The notes: generated from the sequence alone by a model not told the origin. DNA of 64,000 nucleotides from Telopea speciosissima (GCF_018873765.1 NC_057926.1:38548946-38612945); one strand, 5' to 3'. Shown: positions 1-11,205, counted from the stretch's first letter. A program made the numbers and translations.

Positions 1-462
1 TAATCAAAACCTGATTTTCCAAGTATGGATTCCACTAGAGTAGGTTGAAGCTAAAATTTGGAACCCAAAGCAAAAAATTTAGGACATGATGATGCTTTAC
101 AAGAAAAAAGACAGAAATGAAATCCAAAAAGTCCCATTGACTTAAGTGGTCAGTTACTTAGGGGACAACGTTCTCTAAACGTTTTCCAAAGGATAATAAG
201 ATTACCCTATTAGCATTAAAAAACACAATTGATTCTTCTTCCGGATCACAATCAAGTATGAGTCACCATTGGGAAATAGTGACAAAAGACAATTTGTTTT
301 GTTGCATTTGGTAAATAAACAAAAGCCCATTTGAAATCATCTATAAATTTAAGAAGAAGAAGAAGAAGATAATAGCTAACTGATCAAATCATTTAAGAGT
401 CTGGAGATAGGCCTTTATTGATTTGTTTCTGTTGGGAACTAATCAGAAGGACAATCATCAAA

Positions 463-1155
463 ATGCATGGACAAGTTTCAAACGATGTAGAGGTAGGAGT
501 GCCAGTTGATATGGTTTGGGATATCTATGGTACTCTCAAATTAGCCAAGGTTTCCGCTGAACTACTCCCCGGCATCGTCGAAAAGATCGAAATTCTTGAA
601 GGCGATGGAGGGGTTGGCACCATGATGAAGGCTACGTTTCCTCCAGGTATATATACATATATACTTTTTGTTCTAAATATATCTTTTTTATTAGGCTGCG
701 TTTGATATGCATTCTATGTCGATTTTTGCATTCTTGGACGATAAAAACAACTATTTTTATCATCTAGAATGCGAAATCAACTTAGAACGCATTCCAAGAA
801 TTTCTTTCTTCCTTGTCTATCTCTTTGGGAATTTAATTGTTTGATTATGTTATGTTTAGGAAGTGGTTTTGATTACACTATAGAGAAATACACAATACTT
901 GATCATGACAAACACTTGAAGGTAGCCGAGATCATTGAAGGAGGTCCATTAAAACTTGGGTTCAGCTTGTATCGAGTTCGGATTGAAACAATAGAGAAAG
1001 ATGACAATTCAACTATTATTAGATCAACCATTGAGTACGAAATCAAAGAAGAGTTTGCCTCCAATGCTTCTTTCGCCACTACCGCACTTTTAGATCTCCT
1101 TGCTAATGCAATTGGAAAGTATCTTGTTGTTGATCAAAAGAAAGCTGATGAGTAG
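463..1155 (+). CDS. Bet v 1 / PR-10 family protein, norcoclaurine-synthase-like
   Basis: Two exons, 463-646 and 860-1155, joined by a GT-AG intron in phase 1, give a protein of about 160 residues, the usual size for a cytosolic Bet v 1 protein. It shows the family's glycine-rich loop (GDGGVGT), the block IEKYTILDHDKHLKV, then EIIEGGPLKLGF and a C-terminal helix. Closest families I recognise are S-norcoclaurine synthase and norbelladine synthase, which catalyse Pictet-Spengler or imine-forming steps in alkaloid synthesis. By eye alignment to Thalictrum norcoclaurine synthase, the catalytic Glu110 and Lys122 are kept, but Tyr108 and Asp141 appear to be Thr and Val. Canonical norcoclaurine synthase activity is therefore doubtful; a ligand-binding or other role is equally possible. 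The start at 463 was chosen because the protein begins there like family members and lies after a short leader. No signal peptide is seen. Confidence 0.85.
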
Positions 1156-1339
1156 AATCTCTCACTTTTTTAATCTCTCTCTCTCTCTCTCTCTCATCAC
1201 AAACTATGTAGGTTTTGGCAAAGATCGTGAAATGATGTATTCAGAACTTAATTTGTATTATTTATAATAAGGATTGAATGGCTTCCACCTTAAAATTAAT
1301 TAGTGTGTGCTTTTGCAGTTTTACACTTGGGTTGATTTG

Positions 1340-1500
1340 TTGAATTTAGCTCGTCTCCGGGGAGCCCAGCATTCCCAACGTGCTGCCAGCCGTTGGGTTG
1401 TGCTGCACACATCCTTAGGCGTGCGCCGAAATATGTGCAGCACAGCTCAACCGCTGGATGCCCCCTGGGTGCCCTCTGGGCGGTGGGCTCCCTAGAGACT
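1340..1500. mobile_element. Hairpin (MITE-like) element
   Basis: An imperfect inverted repeat is centred near 1420. GTTGGGTTGTGCTGCACACAT on the left pairs with ATGTGCAGCACAGCTCAAC on the right, flanked by outer arms rich in GGAGCCC and GGGCTCC. It is GC-rich compared with its surroundings and carries no ORF of interest. The family is not identified. Confidence 0.5.
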
Positions 1501-1611
1501 ATCCTGATCCTGATTTGTTTTAGTTAGTTATTATTTTGTGCATAATTGATTATTGTTTTTTATCTCCAATAATTTACAAATTGGTCAGAAAAGGGTTGTT
1601 TTTCCAACACC

Positions 1612-1687
1612 GTTGTACTCTCTCTCTCTCTCTCTCTTTCTCTTCACAAACTGTGTAAGTTTTGGCAAAGATCATGAAAAAATGATG
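1612..1687 (+). repeat. Second copy of the 3'-flank of the Bet v 1 gene
   Basis: The sequence following the Bet v 1 stop (CT-repeat, then CACAAACTATGTAGGTTTTG and on to about 1285) is repeated here from the CT-run through GATCATGAAAAAATGATG. The remainder of the repeated segment (TTAATTTGTATTATTTATAA) resumes at about 2719-2760. The second copy was therefore split by the roughly 1-kb insertion at 1688-2718. Confidence 0.7.
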
Positions 1688-2718
1688 TGATGTGGGTGAA
1701 AACTGTCCGATGATGCTGGTCATCAGATGCAAAAAGACTTGCAAACACAAAGTATAAACACTAGAGCATCCTCTTGAGTGAGTTTTTCTGGTCATAAAGA
1801 GACGGAAACTAGGAATAAGTTAACATTTCATGACTTTTTGATTTTTTCGGAGACGAGAAAGAGAACAGATAAACGAACTGAATTGAAAGGGATTGGGGTA
1901 GATAGGTGGCATCGGCCTATCCAACTACTTCTCGATCGGCCCAACTACTAGTCGCTGTGGAGAGGCTCGACCAGTTGCTTCAATGATTATTTCCTAATAA
2001 TTGTTGTACCTCACAAATCACATTAATTTGCTGGCCGACAGTATCTCGACTCTTAACTACCAAAGCAGTGTAAATATTAGGCATCTTGCCCGGGGGAAAG
2101 GCTACATCCAGTACTGGACCAATGATTTGAGTGATATGCGCAATAAAAACTGCGAACAGTTCGTTGGAATTGCAGGGGAAAAGGGGGACCTTGGCAGTGG
2201 AGGTGCTCCCTAGACGTTTTCGGAACAGATTGGAGAGATTCCTTCATCGAATGGGTTGAACACCAAGTTCTCAAAGAGGACCCCTTGGGGTTAGTCTCTC
2301 TAACCAGAAAAGACTAGCTTTCCCTTTGGTTCGATCTCTCGGAGGCATCTCTGGTGGGCAGGTGTATGTGTATATAGCTAGACCTTCCCTTAAAACACTC
2401 CCCTTATGTGGTCGGCCTTCTTACTAGTTTGCCTCCTTTCTCTTTATGGAATATAACAATGCCTGAGCTCCAGCTTTGCTTGCGTTCTTCACCGGCGCTC
2501 GCCAGATGTATCTGAGACATGGACAATGTAAGTCCGTTCACCATTTTTCAATGATGAATGGTTGATGTCTGTGCCGCTCTGACACTTATGTCAGATGTAG
2601 GTTTTATGCCCTACAGGCTAATGAGCTACCAATCCATAGCTTCAGAGAACATCGAGAATCGTCCTCAAACCTCACCACGTGTCGAACATCCACAGACTGA
2701 ATTTTTAATGGTATATCA
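1688..2718. mobile_element. Probable solo LTR (1031 bp)
   Basis: The segment begins TGATGTGGG and ends GGTATATCA, and is bounded by the 5-bp duplication TGATG (1683-1687 and 2719-2723). It interrupts a duplicated stretch of 3'-flank, so its ends can be read from the uninterrupted copy. TG...CA ends, a 5-bp target duplication and no coding content fit a solo LTR. Superfamily is unknown. It is a fossil with no partner LTR or internal domain in the window. Confidence 0.6.
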
Positions 2719-2783
2719 TGATGTATTGAGAACTTAATTTGTATTATTTATAATAAAGAGAGGTCAGCTTCTTCTTTATATGT

Positions 2784-5700
2784 TCATGGGAAGGAGTTAA
2801 CTACACCAATTACAGTTACCTCTACTTCAACAATACAAGTATCTTTCACCAGAAAACCTGTATTTTGTTGATGAAGATGACCAAGTGAAATGAACCTTGA
2901 CCAACCATGTTCTTGACTTGAAACACTAAACCACTGGTTAGCTGCAAAATCAAATAAAACTACAACTTCTAAGCTATTATTCTTCAATGAATATAAATCA
3001 GGAAATTAACTTGTAGGTCTAGAATCTTATATATATCTATCTTTACCTTTGCCATGTATGTGTTTGCTATACATCTGGTCCATTAAGCGCAATCCAAATT
3101 CAACATAAATTTTTTGACTAGGAGGAAGTGTTGTAGGATCAGCCAAAGCCAAATACAGAGAAACACTGTTGCCCATCCCATTACCTTTTCCCTTTGGATA
3201 GAGTTGTACCTTCCTGTTGCATATAGATCATGGAACTGTTAGAAAAACATTGCAGTAGAATGATGATTTTGCAGAAGAAATGCAAAGGGAAAAGAAATCA
3301 ACATACACAAGGCAAGATTTACGTGGTTCACCCCCAAGAAGGAAGGCTCCATCCACGACCGAGTGATAGTATGAATCCAATATTTCTATGAAGCAAATAC
3401 AAACCCTCACTCTCTCATATCTCAAAGAAATAACTACAATATATAATAAAAACCTTAATCCAGAAAGTACAAAACTGCCCCTAGAGACCCACCCGGTCTG
3501 GTTCGGACCTGAAACAACATAGGGAGAAATACATATCAAATCGAAGATCTCGACGAGCTCTACAGGTGTTAGAGCTGTTGTATGCACTTTTTGGCCATAT
3601 TTTGGCACGTTTCGAAGGCAAAACGGCCTGCCAAAGAATCACTGCAACACTTTTTGGACTGAGATCATGTTTCACCAATAACAAGAACAAGGAAATTAAA
3701 TGAATTATGGTGTTATGTGTGATGGGGTTTCACGTGAAAATAGAAAGTAATAATCCCACAACAAATGTGAGTAGCCCGATGTGAAGACTTATAAGAACTT
3801 TAGACCATGAGATTAACATACCATTTATGATCTCCTGCATTGAATGTTTTCATTTCATAACATTCGTTATTTGACTTTGAGAAGTTCTCGACTCTCCAAT
3901 TATGCTTAGTAGCAATAGCATCCTTTGTCATTGTCAAGCATTCGCCTTTTCCGATACTTTTTCTTTAGAAACAAAGATCTCAGCTCCAAATACACAGGTA
4001 TCACCCACAAGAAATCCATTAGAAGTATCCATGAAAGACTTGAGAGTGATAAATTGATCGAAACCCCATTCGGTTTTCATCGCATGAAACCTCCTTCCAA
4101 TTCCTCTTGAATCTAAAGCAAACAGATGCAAATGTTAATTCAAAGAATTTTATTTTCATTAGCATTCAACAATGAGTTCAATTAGGTTGCAGGCCAAAGC
4201 TAGCTTGCCAAACTTCAATAGGGATGGATCAGCCCAAACTGATGAATTAAATTTATAATGACAGGCTTATGTATAATAGTGTACCAGTTCTAATCAATTA
4301 TAACTGGTTCGAAACCGTTTAGTAAACAATTTTACTTTTTAAAACCAAAACTGAACCGATTAGCGAATGGTTTATTGGTTCAAGTTTGAACAATTTGGTT
4401 CGATTTTGATAAATGGTTTCGATTTGCAATTCACACCCTTAGTCAAGGCAGGTCAAGTTATTATTTGATTTATCATACTAAAATGTGCTTTACAAGCCAA
4501 CTTTCAGGTTGAGACTTTTCAGCCCAATCCCAAGCCCAAGCCCAAGCCCATAATGGGTGATTGGGTTTGTGATTCAAGTTGGGACTTGGACAGTCTTATA
4601 GGTTGAGAAAATTGGGTAGTTTTTCATGTGTGTTTTTTAAACAATTTACATATGTGGGTCTCATCTCTAACTATTTTTGACAAAGGATTTAATAAAAAAG
4701 AGATAAAGTTCTCTGCACTCGGGCGCAGGGTGTGCCCAGACACAGCTACGCGCGAAATGATCGGTGCACCCCTTAAAAAGGCGGAAAGGACTAGGGCTGC
4801 ATCGATCATTTCACACATGATTGTGTCTAGGCATAGGTACACACTGCAGCGCGACCAGTTAACATTCCTTTTTCCCAAAAAAAAAATTCACTGTTTTAAG
4901 TTAAAACAAATGGCACTTTTATAATACCTTGAACCGCCAAATAGTTGTCACGGATCTGATCAAGCAAAAAGAACCGGAAAGTTACACTGACTACCCAACC
5001 AAGAGGGAGGGACTTTGTCTCCGCCATTGCCAAGTAGAGAGAGACATGATCTTTTTCATTCTTGTTCTTATTTCCATTTGGATAGAGTGACAATTTCCTG
5101 TAAAATAGTTAAGATCGGAAGAACTTTAAAATATTTATAGGTCACCACAGTGAGTTACAATTAGAATTGAAGTCAACTTCATGAGGCCACAATTTCTTTC
5201 CATTGTGATGGGACATGGATACATAGGTCCATGTGAGACTCTATACCCTAATTTTAAACTGCTCCATTTTCTGCCCGCTTCATTTCTCAAGTTCCTCTAA
5301 TAGAGGGGGTGGATTCCACTCAGGCAGTGTGTTTGGGCAGGGGTACGGTGGTTATTTCTGTCCCCCTCTATTAGAGGAACATGGGAAAACGAACCTGCCC
5401 AATGGAGCAGATAAAGGTCCTTCTATACCCATCTCACTAGTTCAAATTTCAATCCAGTATATTTATAATAGTAAGCAATAGAACCATAGATATGATTCAA
5501 ATTTACAAGTATACCATAATCTCTACTGTCTAATAATCAGGGTTTAAGTAATTGGTATTGATATTGGTTTCGATCGGTCAGATTTACCCCTTTTCTTTAA
5601 AAATTGAAACTTTTATATTTTTACTCTTGGTCCATACCGATCCACTGATATGGGATCGACAAGGAATCAGTCTCCATGATATGAATTGACTGATCCGATC

Positions 5701-6510
5701 GATTCGATAATGATTCCTCAAACCATTCTATTAATACGCATTGACATAAGTTGGTGGTATTTTCTTCAAGTTTTGAGAAATTTCAGCTCATGTACTATGC
5801 TTATTAAACTATTGAAAAAGGCTGGGTATGCTAGTGGTTGGTATGTCATTAGCTAGCACCCTGTATGTCTATCTCTCTCTTCCTCCCTTTGAGGGATAAG
5901 GAAGTCACTTCAAAGAGGGGGGGGGGGAAGAAATAGAGTGATAGACACATAGGGTGCTACCGTCCGGTATACCGCTAGCATATCAATCCCTCTCCCTAAA
6001 CTATTATATAAATTTTTGTAAAGAGAACGCTACTTGCTTGCGTGCGTGCGATGCACGGACCCTATGCCTAGATAAGGCCACACACTGCATGCAACCAAGT
6101 AGCGGTTTCTATCTCATAAATTTTAATTGAAATTTAATAAAAGTATATTAGTATCGAGTCTTCTATCACATGGACCCATCTGTATTTCGACTACAACCCA
6201 CATGAACCCATCTATGTTTGTTGATATATCATCTCTACAATGACCTCAATTTACTTGATGATCATAATACATACACACACACATACATTCATCACAAAAG
6301 AGGGGGAAAAAGAGGGGGAAAAAAAGCAATTGGGAATGTACCATTTGTAGCCTCCGGCTTGAAATTCACCGGTTTCATATCTCTCAATTGAAGCCTTGGA
6401 GAGCAGTGAAAACGCTTCAATTTTAACAGTGAAGTGAGTTGGGATTTCTTGTGTCATCGTTCTTGAAACTCCTACCAATCACCAATGCCAACATATACTC
6501 ATAAGTTTAC

Positions 6511-6550
<40 letters not shown>

Positions 6551-6600
6551 CTGTTACCATCTTGGTTGTCATGAGTGATAACCTCCGGTATTGCTGACAT
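2784..6600 (-). CDS. TRAF-like (MATH) protein with two MATH domains, one apparent frameshift
   Basis: Six coding exons on the minus strand: 6600-6558, 6471-6342, 5097-4928, 4112-3822, 3213-3047 and 2941-2784, all with GT-AG sites. They encode about 319 residues. MATH domain 1 runs from PTHFTVKIEAFSLLSK to NGFLVGDTCVFGAEIFV; domain 2 from HNWRVENFSK to TGFLVKDTCIVEVEV, ending shortly before the stop. Such plant MATH-only proteins are thought to bind partners through the TRAF-like fold; the substrate is unknown. Splice phases agree throughout except exon 4, which is one base short. At the run GAAAAAG (near 3966 on the plus strand), the frame must move by one to go from FVSKE to SIGKGECLTM. Either the gene has been disabled recently or the assembly lost one A. 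Introns 2, 3 and 4 carry hairpin elements, a hAT-like relic and a solo LTR. Confidence 0.8.
3237..3683. mobile_element. Probable solo LTR inside an intron of the MATH gene
   Basis: The segment starts TGTTAGAAAAACATTGCAG and ends CACCAATAACA, giving TGTTA/TAACA termini. It is flanked by near-identical 5-mers GGAAC and AGAAC. It contains the ATTTACGTGGTTCACC motif common in plant copia-type LTRs. It lies in the intron between exons 4 and 5 of the MATH gene, so it need not affect the protein. Confidence 0.5.
4265..4442. mobile_element. hAT-like relic rich in GGTTCGAAACC-type repeats
   Basis: Repeated inverted motifs of the type GGTTCGAAACCG, ACTGAACCGATT and GGTTTCGATTT, ending in ATTCACACCCTTA, resemble the non-autonomous hAT elements at 31596 and 33915. 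The ends are too decayed to fix a target duplication. Confidence 0.35.
4700..4866. mobile_element. Hairpin (MITE-like) element in an intron of the MATH gene
   Basis: An imperfect inverted repeat: TGTGCCCAGACACAGC...GAAATGATCG on the left against CGATCATTTCACACATGA...GTGTCTAGGCATA on the right. The core motif 'C-AGACACA...GAAATGA' recurs in hairpins near 8460, 14000, 47140 and 47600. Confidence 0.5.
5285..5390. mobile_element. Hairpin (MITE-like) element
   Basis: Arms GTTCCTCTAATAGAGGGGGT and CCCCCTCTATTAGAGGAAC are nearly perfect complements about 60 bases apart. The element lies in intron 2 of the MATH gene. Confidence 0.55.
5820..6115. mobile_element. Two adjacent hairpin (MITE-like) elements
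   Basis: The first (about 5822-5995) pairs GGTATGCTAGTGG...AGCACCCTGTATGTCTATC with GATAGACACATAGGGTGCTA...CGCTAGCATATC. It shares the 'TGTCTATCTCTCTC' arm style of the 169-bp MITE family but differs at the ends. The second (about 6020-6110) pairs GAACGCTACTTGCTTGCGTG with GCATGCAACCAAGTAGCGGTT. Both lie in intron 2 of the MATH gene. Confidence 0.5.
6511..6548. repeat. (AG)n microsatellite
   Basis: About 19 uninterrupted AG dinucleotides in the first intron of the MATH gene. Confidence 0.95.
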
Positions 6601-8454
6601 AGTGTATACTGGTGTCACCCAAATGCTAAAATCCTATAATCACATGAACAGCCGATCGAAGTGGGTTCGTTTTATAAAGAGAGAGAAGGGTTTCTTATTC
6701 TACGATTGCTTTAGTGTTGATATATTCCTTTCTTCACTTTGTGGTTTTGTTTCCATATGAAGCATCCACTGTTATTCGATACTTAGTTTGAGCGAATTCC
6801 TGGGGTAAGTTCTCTTCCCACGTTAGAGAGACCTCATAATATTTGTTATGTTATTTTTATATATGGGAAAAAGATCTCTATTTGGTGGTGTTTCCTATGC
6901 CCTCTCACAGGGCACCATGAAATGACATCTCTGCCCCATTGCTACATTAACTTGTTATACATAGCCCGATTGCCTTACCTCTCCTTGATGTTTTGGACAT
7001 AACTTATTATACATATCTTGGATTGATCTATATCTTTTCTTCTTGGTTTTTTTCAACATGAAATCATACTTAGAGGACTACAACTTTCATGTTTTGATCA
7101 ATGTACAATTCCAACTGCACGGCCACATAAAATCACCTTGAAGATGTGGGATGTGCAGAAACATAACGCAAGAAAGATTTGTCAAGGTGGTCAGCCGGTT
7201 GCATAAACCAATGAGTCTATACAAGTGACTTTTGCAGTCATATGGTCATTTTTTGACCATCGGCGGACAACAGCCGGTCAGTTATCGACTGACTGATGAT
7301 CAATTGGTGGATGAGCATAGACCGCCTGTTCAACCCCCTCTCGGAATTTATCAAGGGTAGGAATCTTTCGGTCGGTTGTGTCAATCAACAGGTTCTGAGG
7401 GCTCTCAGGATACACCGACCGGTGGGGAACCGGTCAACCGATTGCATCGACTAACAACCCTTAGGGGTTTTTCAAAGATGGGATTTTTTAGTCAAGGAAC
7501 TTTAACAAATATAAAGTATGTCTTCTATGTCAAAACAAAAAACCTCCTAATTAATCATGTTAAATTCTTTTCTGATGCACAATACCAAAATGTCTAGGTT
7601 AAGATATACCAATTTGGTGATATACAAGATACAAATAATCCTAAAGCTAAAAAACACGTCCATTTGATGAAGAGTTCTTCTTGAAGCAATTGACCCATTT
7701 TGTAATGCTTCGGAGAATCTTCCAATCTTCCACTTGTACATACTCATGCACCCATGATACCTAAGAGACAGTTTAGATAAACCGATAAGAAAAATATTTT
7801 TCGCTTGTGAACACAAGTAAGAAATCACCAAACATCCTTTTTTAAACTATTTGAGAAATCGATCAACTGGCTCACTAGGCGGTCGACTAGAAACGACTAG
7901 TTTCTTCAAATCTATATGCTATAATAATACATTGAGATGAGCCAAAAATTGGCAGGCTAATATAGTTGAGATGAACCAATAAATTGGCATGTGGGATTGG
8001 GTTGACCCAGTTAGGGTCGGACCGGGCATGAGTTGAACCTTGGGTGTCTTCAAATCTATATGCCAGAATAATACATTAAGAATTGTTTGGAGAAAAGGTA
8101 TCATTGGAAAAAAAAAAAACAGAGAATATTTGAAAAAATCTAATAATTGGCATGTGGGCTCCCTAGTTGATTCTTCATCTATCCAATGATTTAATTAATC
8201 ATTCCTCCACGTGGCACTAGTAACCGCAATAAAGATTGTAAGCCTGGCCCAGCGAACCCAAGCCCACCTGAAGCCTGCCCCGAATCTGACAAGGCCTGGG
8301 TTAGGCTTTTCAACTCTCAAGGCACGGCAAGGCTGAGAATTCTAGTGCTGAGCAAGGATCGGACTGGGCTTTGGGTTGAGCTTTGGTTTGGCCCAGCATG
8401 GCCAACCCCACCTCCTCCTCCCCCGTCACACACATAGAGATGTATTATATAGAT
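6601..8454. other. Intergenic stretch without a recognisable gene
   Basis: No coding exon was recognised. The part at about 7170-7470 is richer in GC, with repeated CGGTCA/GACCGG words, and may be an old LTR fragment, but no ends were found. The rest is AT-rich. Confidence 0.5.
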
Positions 8455-8459
8455 GGGAG

Positions 8460-8570
8460 AATGTTCTCTGTGTCAGCAGACACATGAAGGTGGGCACAAT
8501 GACCACCTTGCCCCCTTGAGTGGCAGGCTCATGTGTCTGGGCGTAGTCTGCGCTGCGACATAGAGAACAG
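8460..8570. mobile_element. Hairpin (MITE-like) element
   Basis: GTTCTCTGTGTCAGCAGACA at the left pairs imperfectly with TGTCTGGGCGTAG...ACATAGAGAAC at the right. The centre holds two copies of a GTGGGCACAATGACC-like block facing each other. Confidence 0.5.
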
Positions 8571-8789
8571 GAATCCTATATAGATTTATACCAAAAATGT
8601 ATAAGTGGGTTCGAAAATCTAGTTAATGGGTAACCCTTTTTCCCACTCTTGTGTTTAGCATTCAACCATAATCCTATCTCAACCTCTACACTTCTATATC
8701 ACATGTAACTCTTCTCTCTATCTTATTAACCTCTTCTGATGAAGACATCTAATAGGACTCTCACACTCTTGTAATTATATATTGGGGGA

Positions 8790-8932
8790 GGTTTTTGTAC
8801 ACGATCGTGTATGGTATATGATTGTGCTTTCAACCATTGGATGGACATGATCGTATAAAATATACGATTTCTAATCTCCATCCAACAATTGATGATACAA
8901 TCGTGCACCATACACGATCGTGCACGAAACCT
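8790..8932. mobile_element. Hairpin (MITE-like) element
   Basis: GGTTTTTGTACACGATCGTG at the left end matches the reverse complement of CACGATCGTGCACGAAACC at the right end. Inner arms (ATTGGATGGACATGATCGTA against TCCATCCAACAAT) continue the fold. Confidence 0.6.
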
Positions 8933-9529
8933 TTTGACTTGTATATGCTCAACAATTGTTGAGATCACATTAATGAATGTTTCATATTTTAATACATGAA
9001 AGGTCAAAGGTGGTGGCACTGGCCTCCACTAGATATTAGTAGTCATAATTAGTAGAATTTTCTTTTCCATTTGATCAATGATGAAACATTGAGAAATTGG
9101 CCCAACGAGAGAAGTGTGTAAGTACTGAGTTAGCCAAAGATTAGATTACATTCCTTCTTTCTTCTTTTTCTTGTTTAGACACTCTGCTCGCCCTAGCACA
9201 CTAGTTAGTAGTGCTAGCATAGTGGCACTCCTAGTTGTTGATAGTGAAGGAACAAAGATGAGGAAAGATTGCTATTGGTGAAGTCTGATCTCAGTCTTGA
9301 AAGAAGATACCACCTCCTGGTCTGGCCAAGGTTATCAGTCCATCCATACTCCACTGCACTAACAGGTTTTTTAAAGGGTTAAAACTATATTTCTTTGAAT
9401 CGATGAGAGAATTTGATAATTCCTACATGCTTTAATGTTCAACCAATTATACTCTTATATTTTAAGTAGAATGTTAAAAAAAAAAGAAGAAAGTTTCCAG
9501 GTAAAATCAAAATATTTTTTTTTAAAAAC

Positions 9530-9537
9530 AAAAAAAA
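9530..9537 (-). terminator. RNA polymerase III T-run terminator of tRNA-Ile
   Basis: A run of seven A on the plus strand (T on the transcript strand) lies 8-15 nt beyond the tRNA 3' end, the usual place for an RNA polymerase III stop signal. Confidence 0.7.
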
Positions 9538-9545
9538 GATAAACT

Positions 9546-9619
9546 TGGCCCATGCAGGTCTCGAACCTGCGACCTTCGCGTTATTAGCACGACGCTCTAA
9601 CCAACTGAGCTAATAGGCC
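9546..9619 (-). tRNA. tRNA-Ile (anticodon AAU)
   Basis: A 74-nt cloverleaf with no mismatch: acceptor GGCCTAT/ATGGGCC, D stem GCTC/GAGC, anticodon stem TCGTG/CGCGA around loop CTAATAA (anticodon AAT), T stem GCAGG/CCTGC with loop TTCGAGA, discriminator A. Box A and box B promoter elements are intact. It decodes isoleucine AUU/AUC codons after A34-to-inosine editing. A T-run follows the 3' end. It is the only intact member of the array that extends to about 13560. Confidence 0.95.
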
Positions 9620-9904
9620 AATGTAAAATAATTTAAGTTAAAATATATTTAAAACTATTTATTCTAAACATTACCACAAGAGAAAATTTCCATACATATA
9701 ATATAAGATTTGATTAAATAGTACTTCATTATTGTGAACAAAACTTTGACAACTTCTGAATTATGCTGTAATTCATTTTCTCTTTTGCCTTTATCTGTTT
9801 TTAGATAAGAGTCATGCAAATAAAGAAGAAAGTTTCCACGTAAAATCGATACAAAAGGTTAAAATTTTGCTTGAAATATTTTTTTTATAAAAACAAAATC
9901 AAAA

Positions 9905-9961
9905 CAAACTTGAGACCTTTGCGCTATTAGCACGATGCTCTAACCAACTAAGCTAATAGGT
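9905..9961 (-). pseudogene. Truncated tRNA-Ile pseudogene
   Basis: It keeps the anticodon region and D arm of the tRNA at 9546 (reading TATTAGCACGATGCTCTAAC on the plus strand) but lacks most of the T arm and the acceptor 3' side. Confidence 0.8.
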
Positions 9962-10022
9962 CAATATAAAGAATTAATAATATTGAAATATTTTTACAAT
10001 ATTTATTCTAAACAAAACACCT

Positions 10023-10191
10023 GGGAAGCACTTTTCTATCTAGAAGTGTGGCCTATGCCAGTAGTCCTATATGTCTATCTCTCTCCTTGTTAAAACAAGG
10101 TGGCAAAGCTATCTTTTCATATGGGGAGGAGAGAGATAGACTCATGGGACTGCTGGCATAGACCACACTCCCAAACAAAGTTCTTTTTCCT
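10023..10191. mobile_element. 169-bp Mutator-like MITE, type A copy 1
   Basis: Inverted arms run from GGGAAGCA...AGTGTGGCCTATGCCAGTAG to CTGGCATAGACCACACTCCC...TTTTTCCT. Family ends and the 9-bp target duplication are defined by the isolated copy at 29896-30064. Confidence 0.75.
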
Positions 10192-10301
10192 AAAACACCC
10201 CGAGAGAAAATTTGCTTAAATAAAGTCTTAAGATGGAAAAAAAAAATGTAATGACACTCTAATCAACTGAGCTAATAGGCAAACATAAAAAAAAAAAATA
10301 A

Positions 10302-10469
10302 GAGAGAAAGTTCACTGTACGGGAGTGTAGCCTATGCCAACAGTCTCATGAGTTTATCTCATTCCTCCCCATTTGAAAAGACACCTTTGCCCCTCGTTTT
10401 GAGGAGGAGAGAGATAGACACATGGGAGTGCTGGCGTAGGCCACACTCCCGGACAGAAAATTATTGCCC
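10302..10469. mobile_element. 169-bp Mutator-like MITE, type B copy 1
   Basis: Same family as the type A copies but with its own diagnostic arms (GAAAGTTCACTGTACGGGAG...CTCCCGGACAGAAAATTATT). It is flanked by A-rich 9-mers similar to AAAAAATAA. Confidence 0.75.
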
Positions 10470-10617
10470 AAAAAATAATGTTGGAATATTTTAACAATAT
10501 TTATTCTAAAAAAACACACCGAGAGAAAATTTGCTTAAATAAAGTCTTAAGATGGAAAAAAATTTCAATGACACTCTAATCAACTGAGCTAATAGGGAAA
10601 CATAAAAAAACAAATAA

Positions 10618-10786
10618 GGGAGAAAGTTCACTCTACGGGAGTGGGGCCTATGCCAATAGTCTCATGAGCTTATCTCTTTCCTCCCCCATTTGAAAAGACA
10701 TCTTTGCCCCTTGTTTTGAGGAGGAGAGAGATAGACACATGGGAGTGCTGGCTTAGGCCACACTCCCGGACAGAAAATTACTGCCC
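10618..10786. mobile_element. 169-bp Mutator-like MITE, type B copy 2
   Basis: 169 bp between GGGAGAAAGTTC and ATTACTGCCC, next to AAAAAATAA on the right. This is a second B copy without an intervening A copy, so the repeat order was rearranged here. Confidence 0.75.
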
Positions 10787-10903
10787 AAAAAATAATTTTA
10801 GAATATTTTTACAACATTTATTCTAAAAAAACACACCGAGAGAAAATTTGTTTAAATAAATTCTAAGATGGAAAAAAAAATCAAAACAAAAATAAAATAA
10901 ACT

Positions 10904-10977
10904 TGGCCCATGCAAGTCTTGAACTTGGGACCTTTGCATTATGAACACAATGCTCTAACCAACTTAGCTAATAGGCC
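10904..10977 (-). pseudogene. tRNA-Ile pseudogene, full length, decayed
   Basis: 74 positions align with the intact tRNA. The anticodon loop and T stem carry changes that break pairing, so a functional tRNA is unlikely. Confidence 0.85.
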
Positions 10978-11036
10978 AATATAAAAAATAATAATATTAG
11001 AATATTTTTACAATATTTATTCTAAACATAACACCC

Positions 11037-11205
11037 GGGAAGCAGTTTTCTATCTAGAAGTGTGGCCTACGCCAGTAGTCCTATGTGTCTATCTCTCTCC
11101 TCCTTAAAACTAGGGGGCAAAGCTATCTTTTCATATGGGGAGAAGAGAGATAGACTCATGGGACTACTAGCATAGACCACACTCCCAGACAAAGTTCTTT
11201 CTCCC
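11037..11205. mobile_element. 169-bp Mutator-like MITE, type A copy 2
   Basis: Exactly 169 bp from GGGAAGCAG to TTTCTCCC, flanked by ATAACACCC and AAAACACCC (8 of 9 identical), which fits a 9-bp Mutator-type target duplication. Confidence 0.8.
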
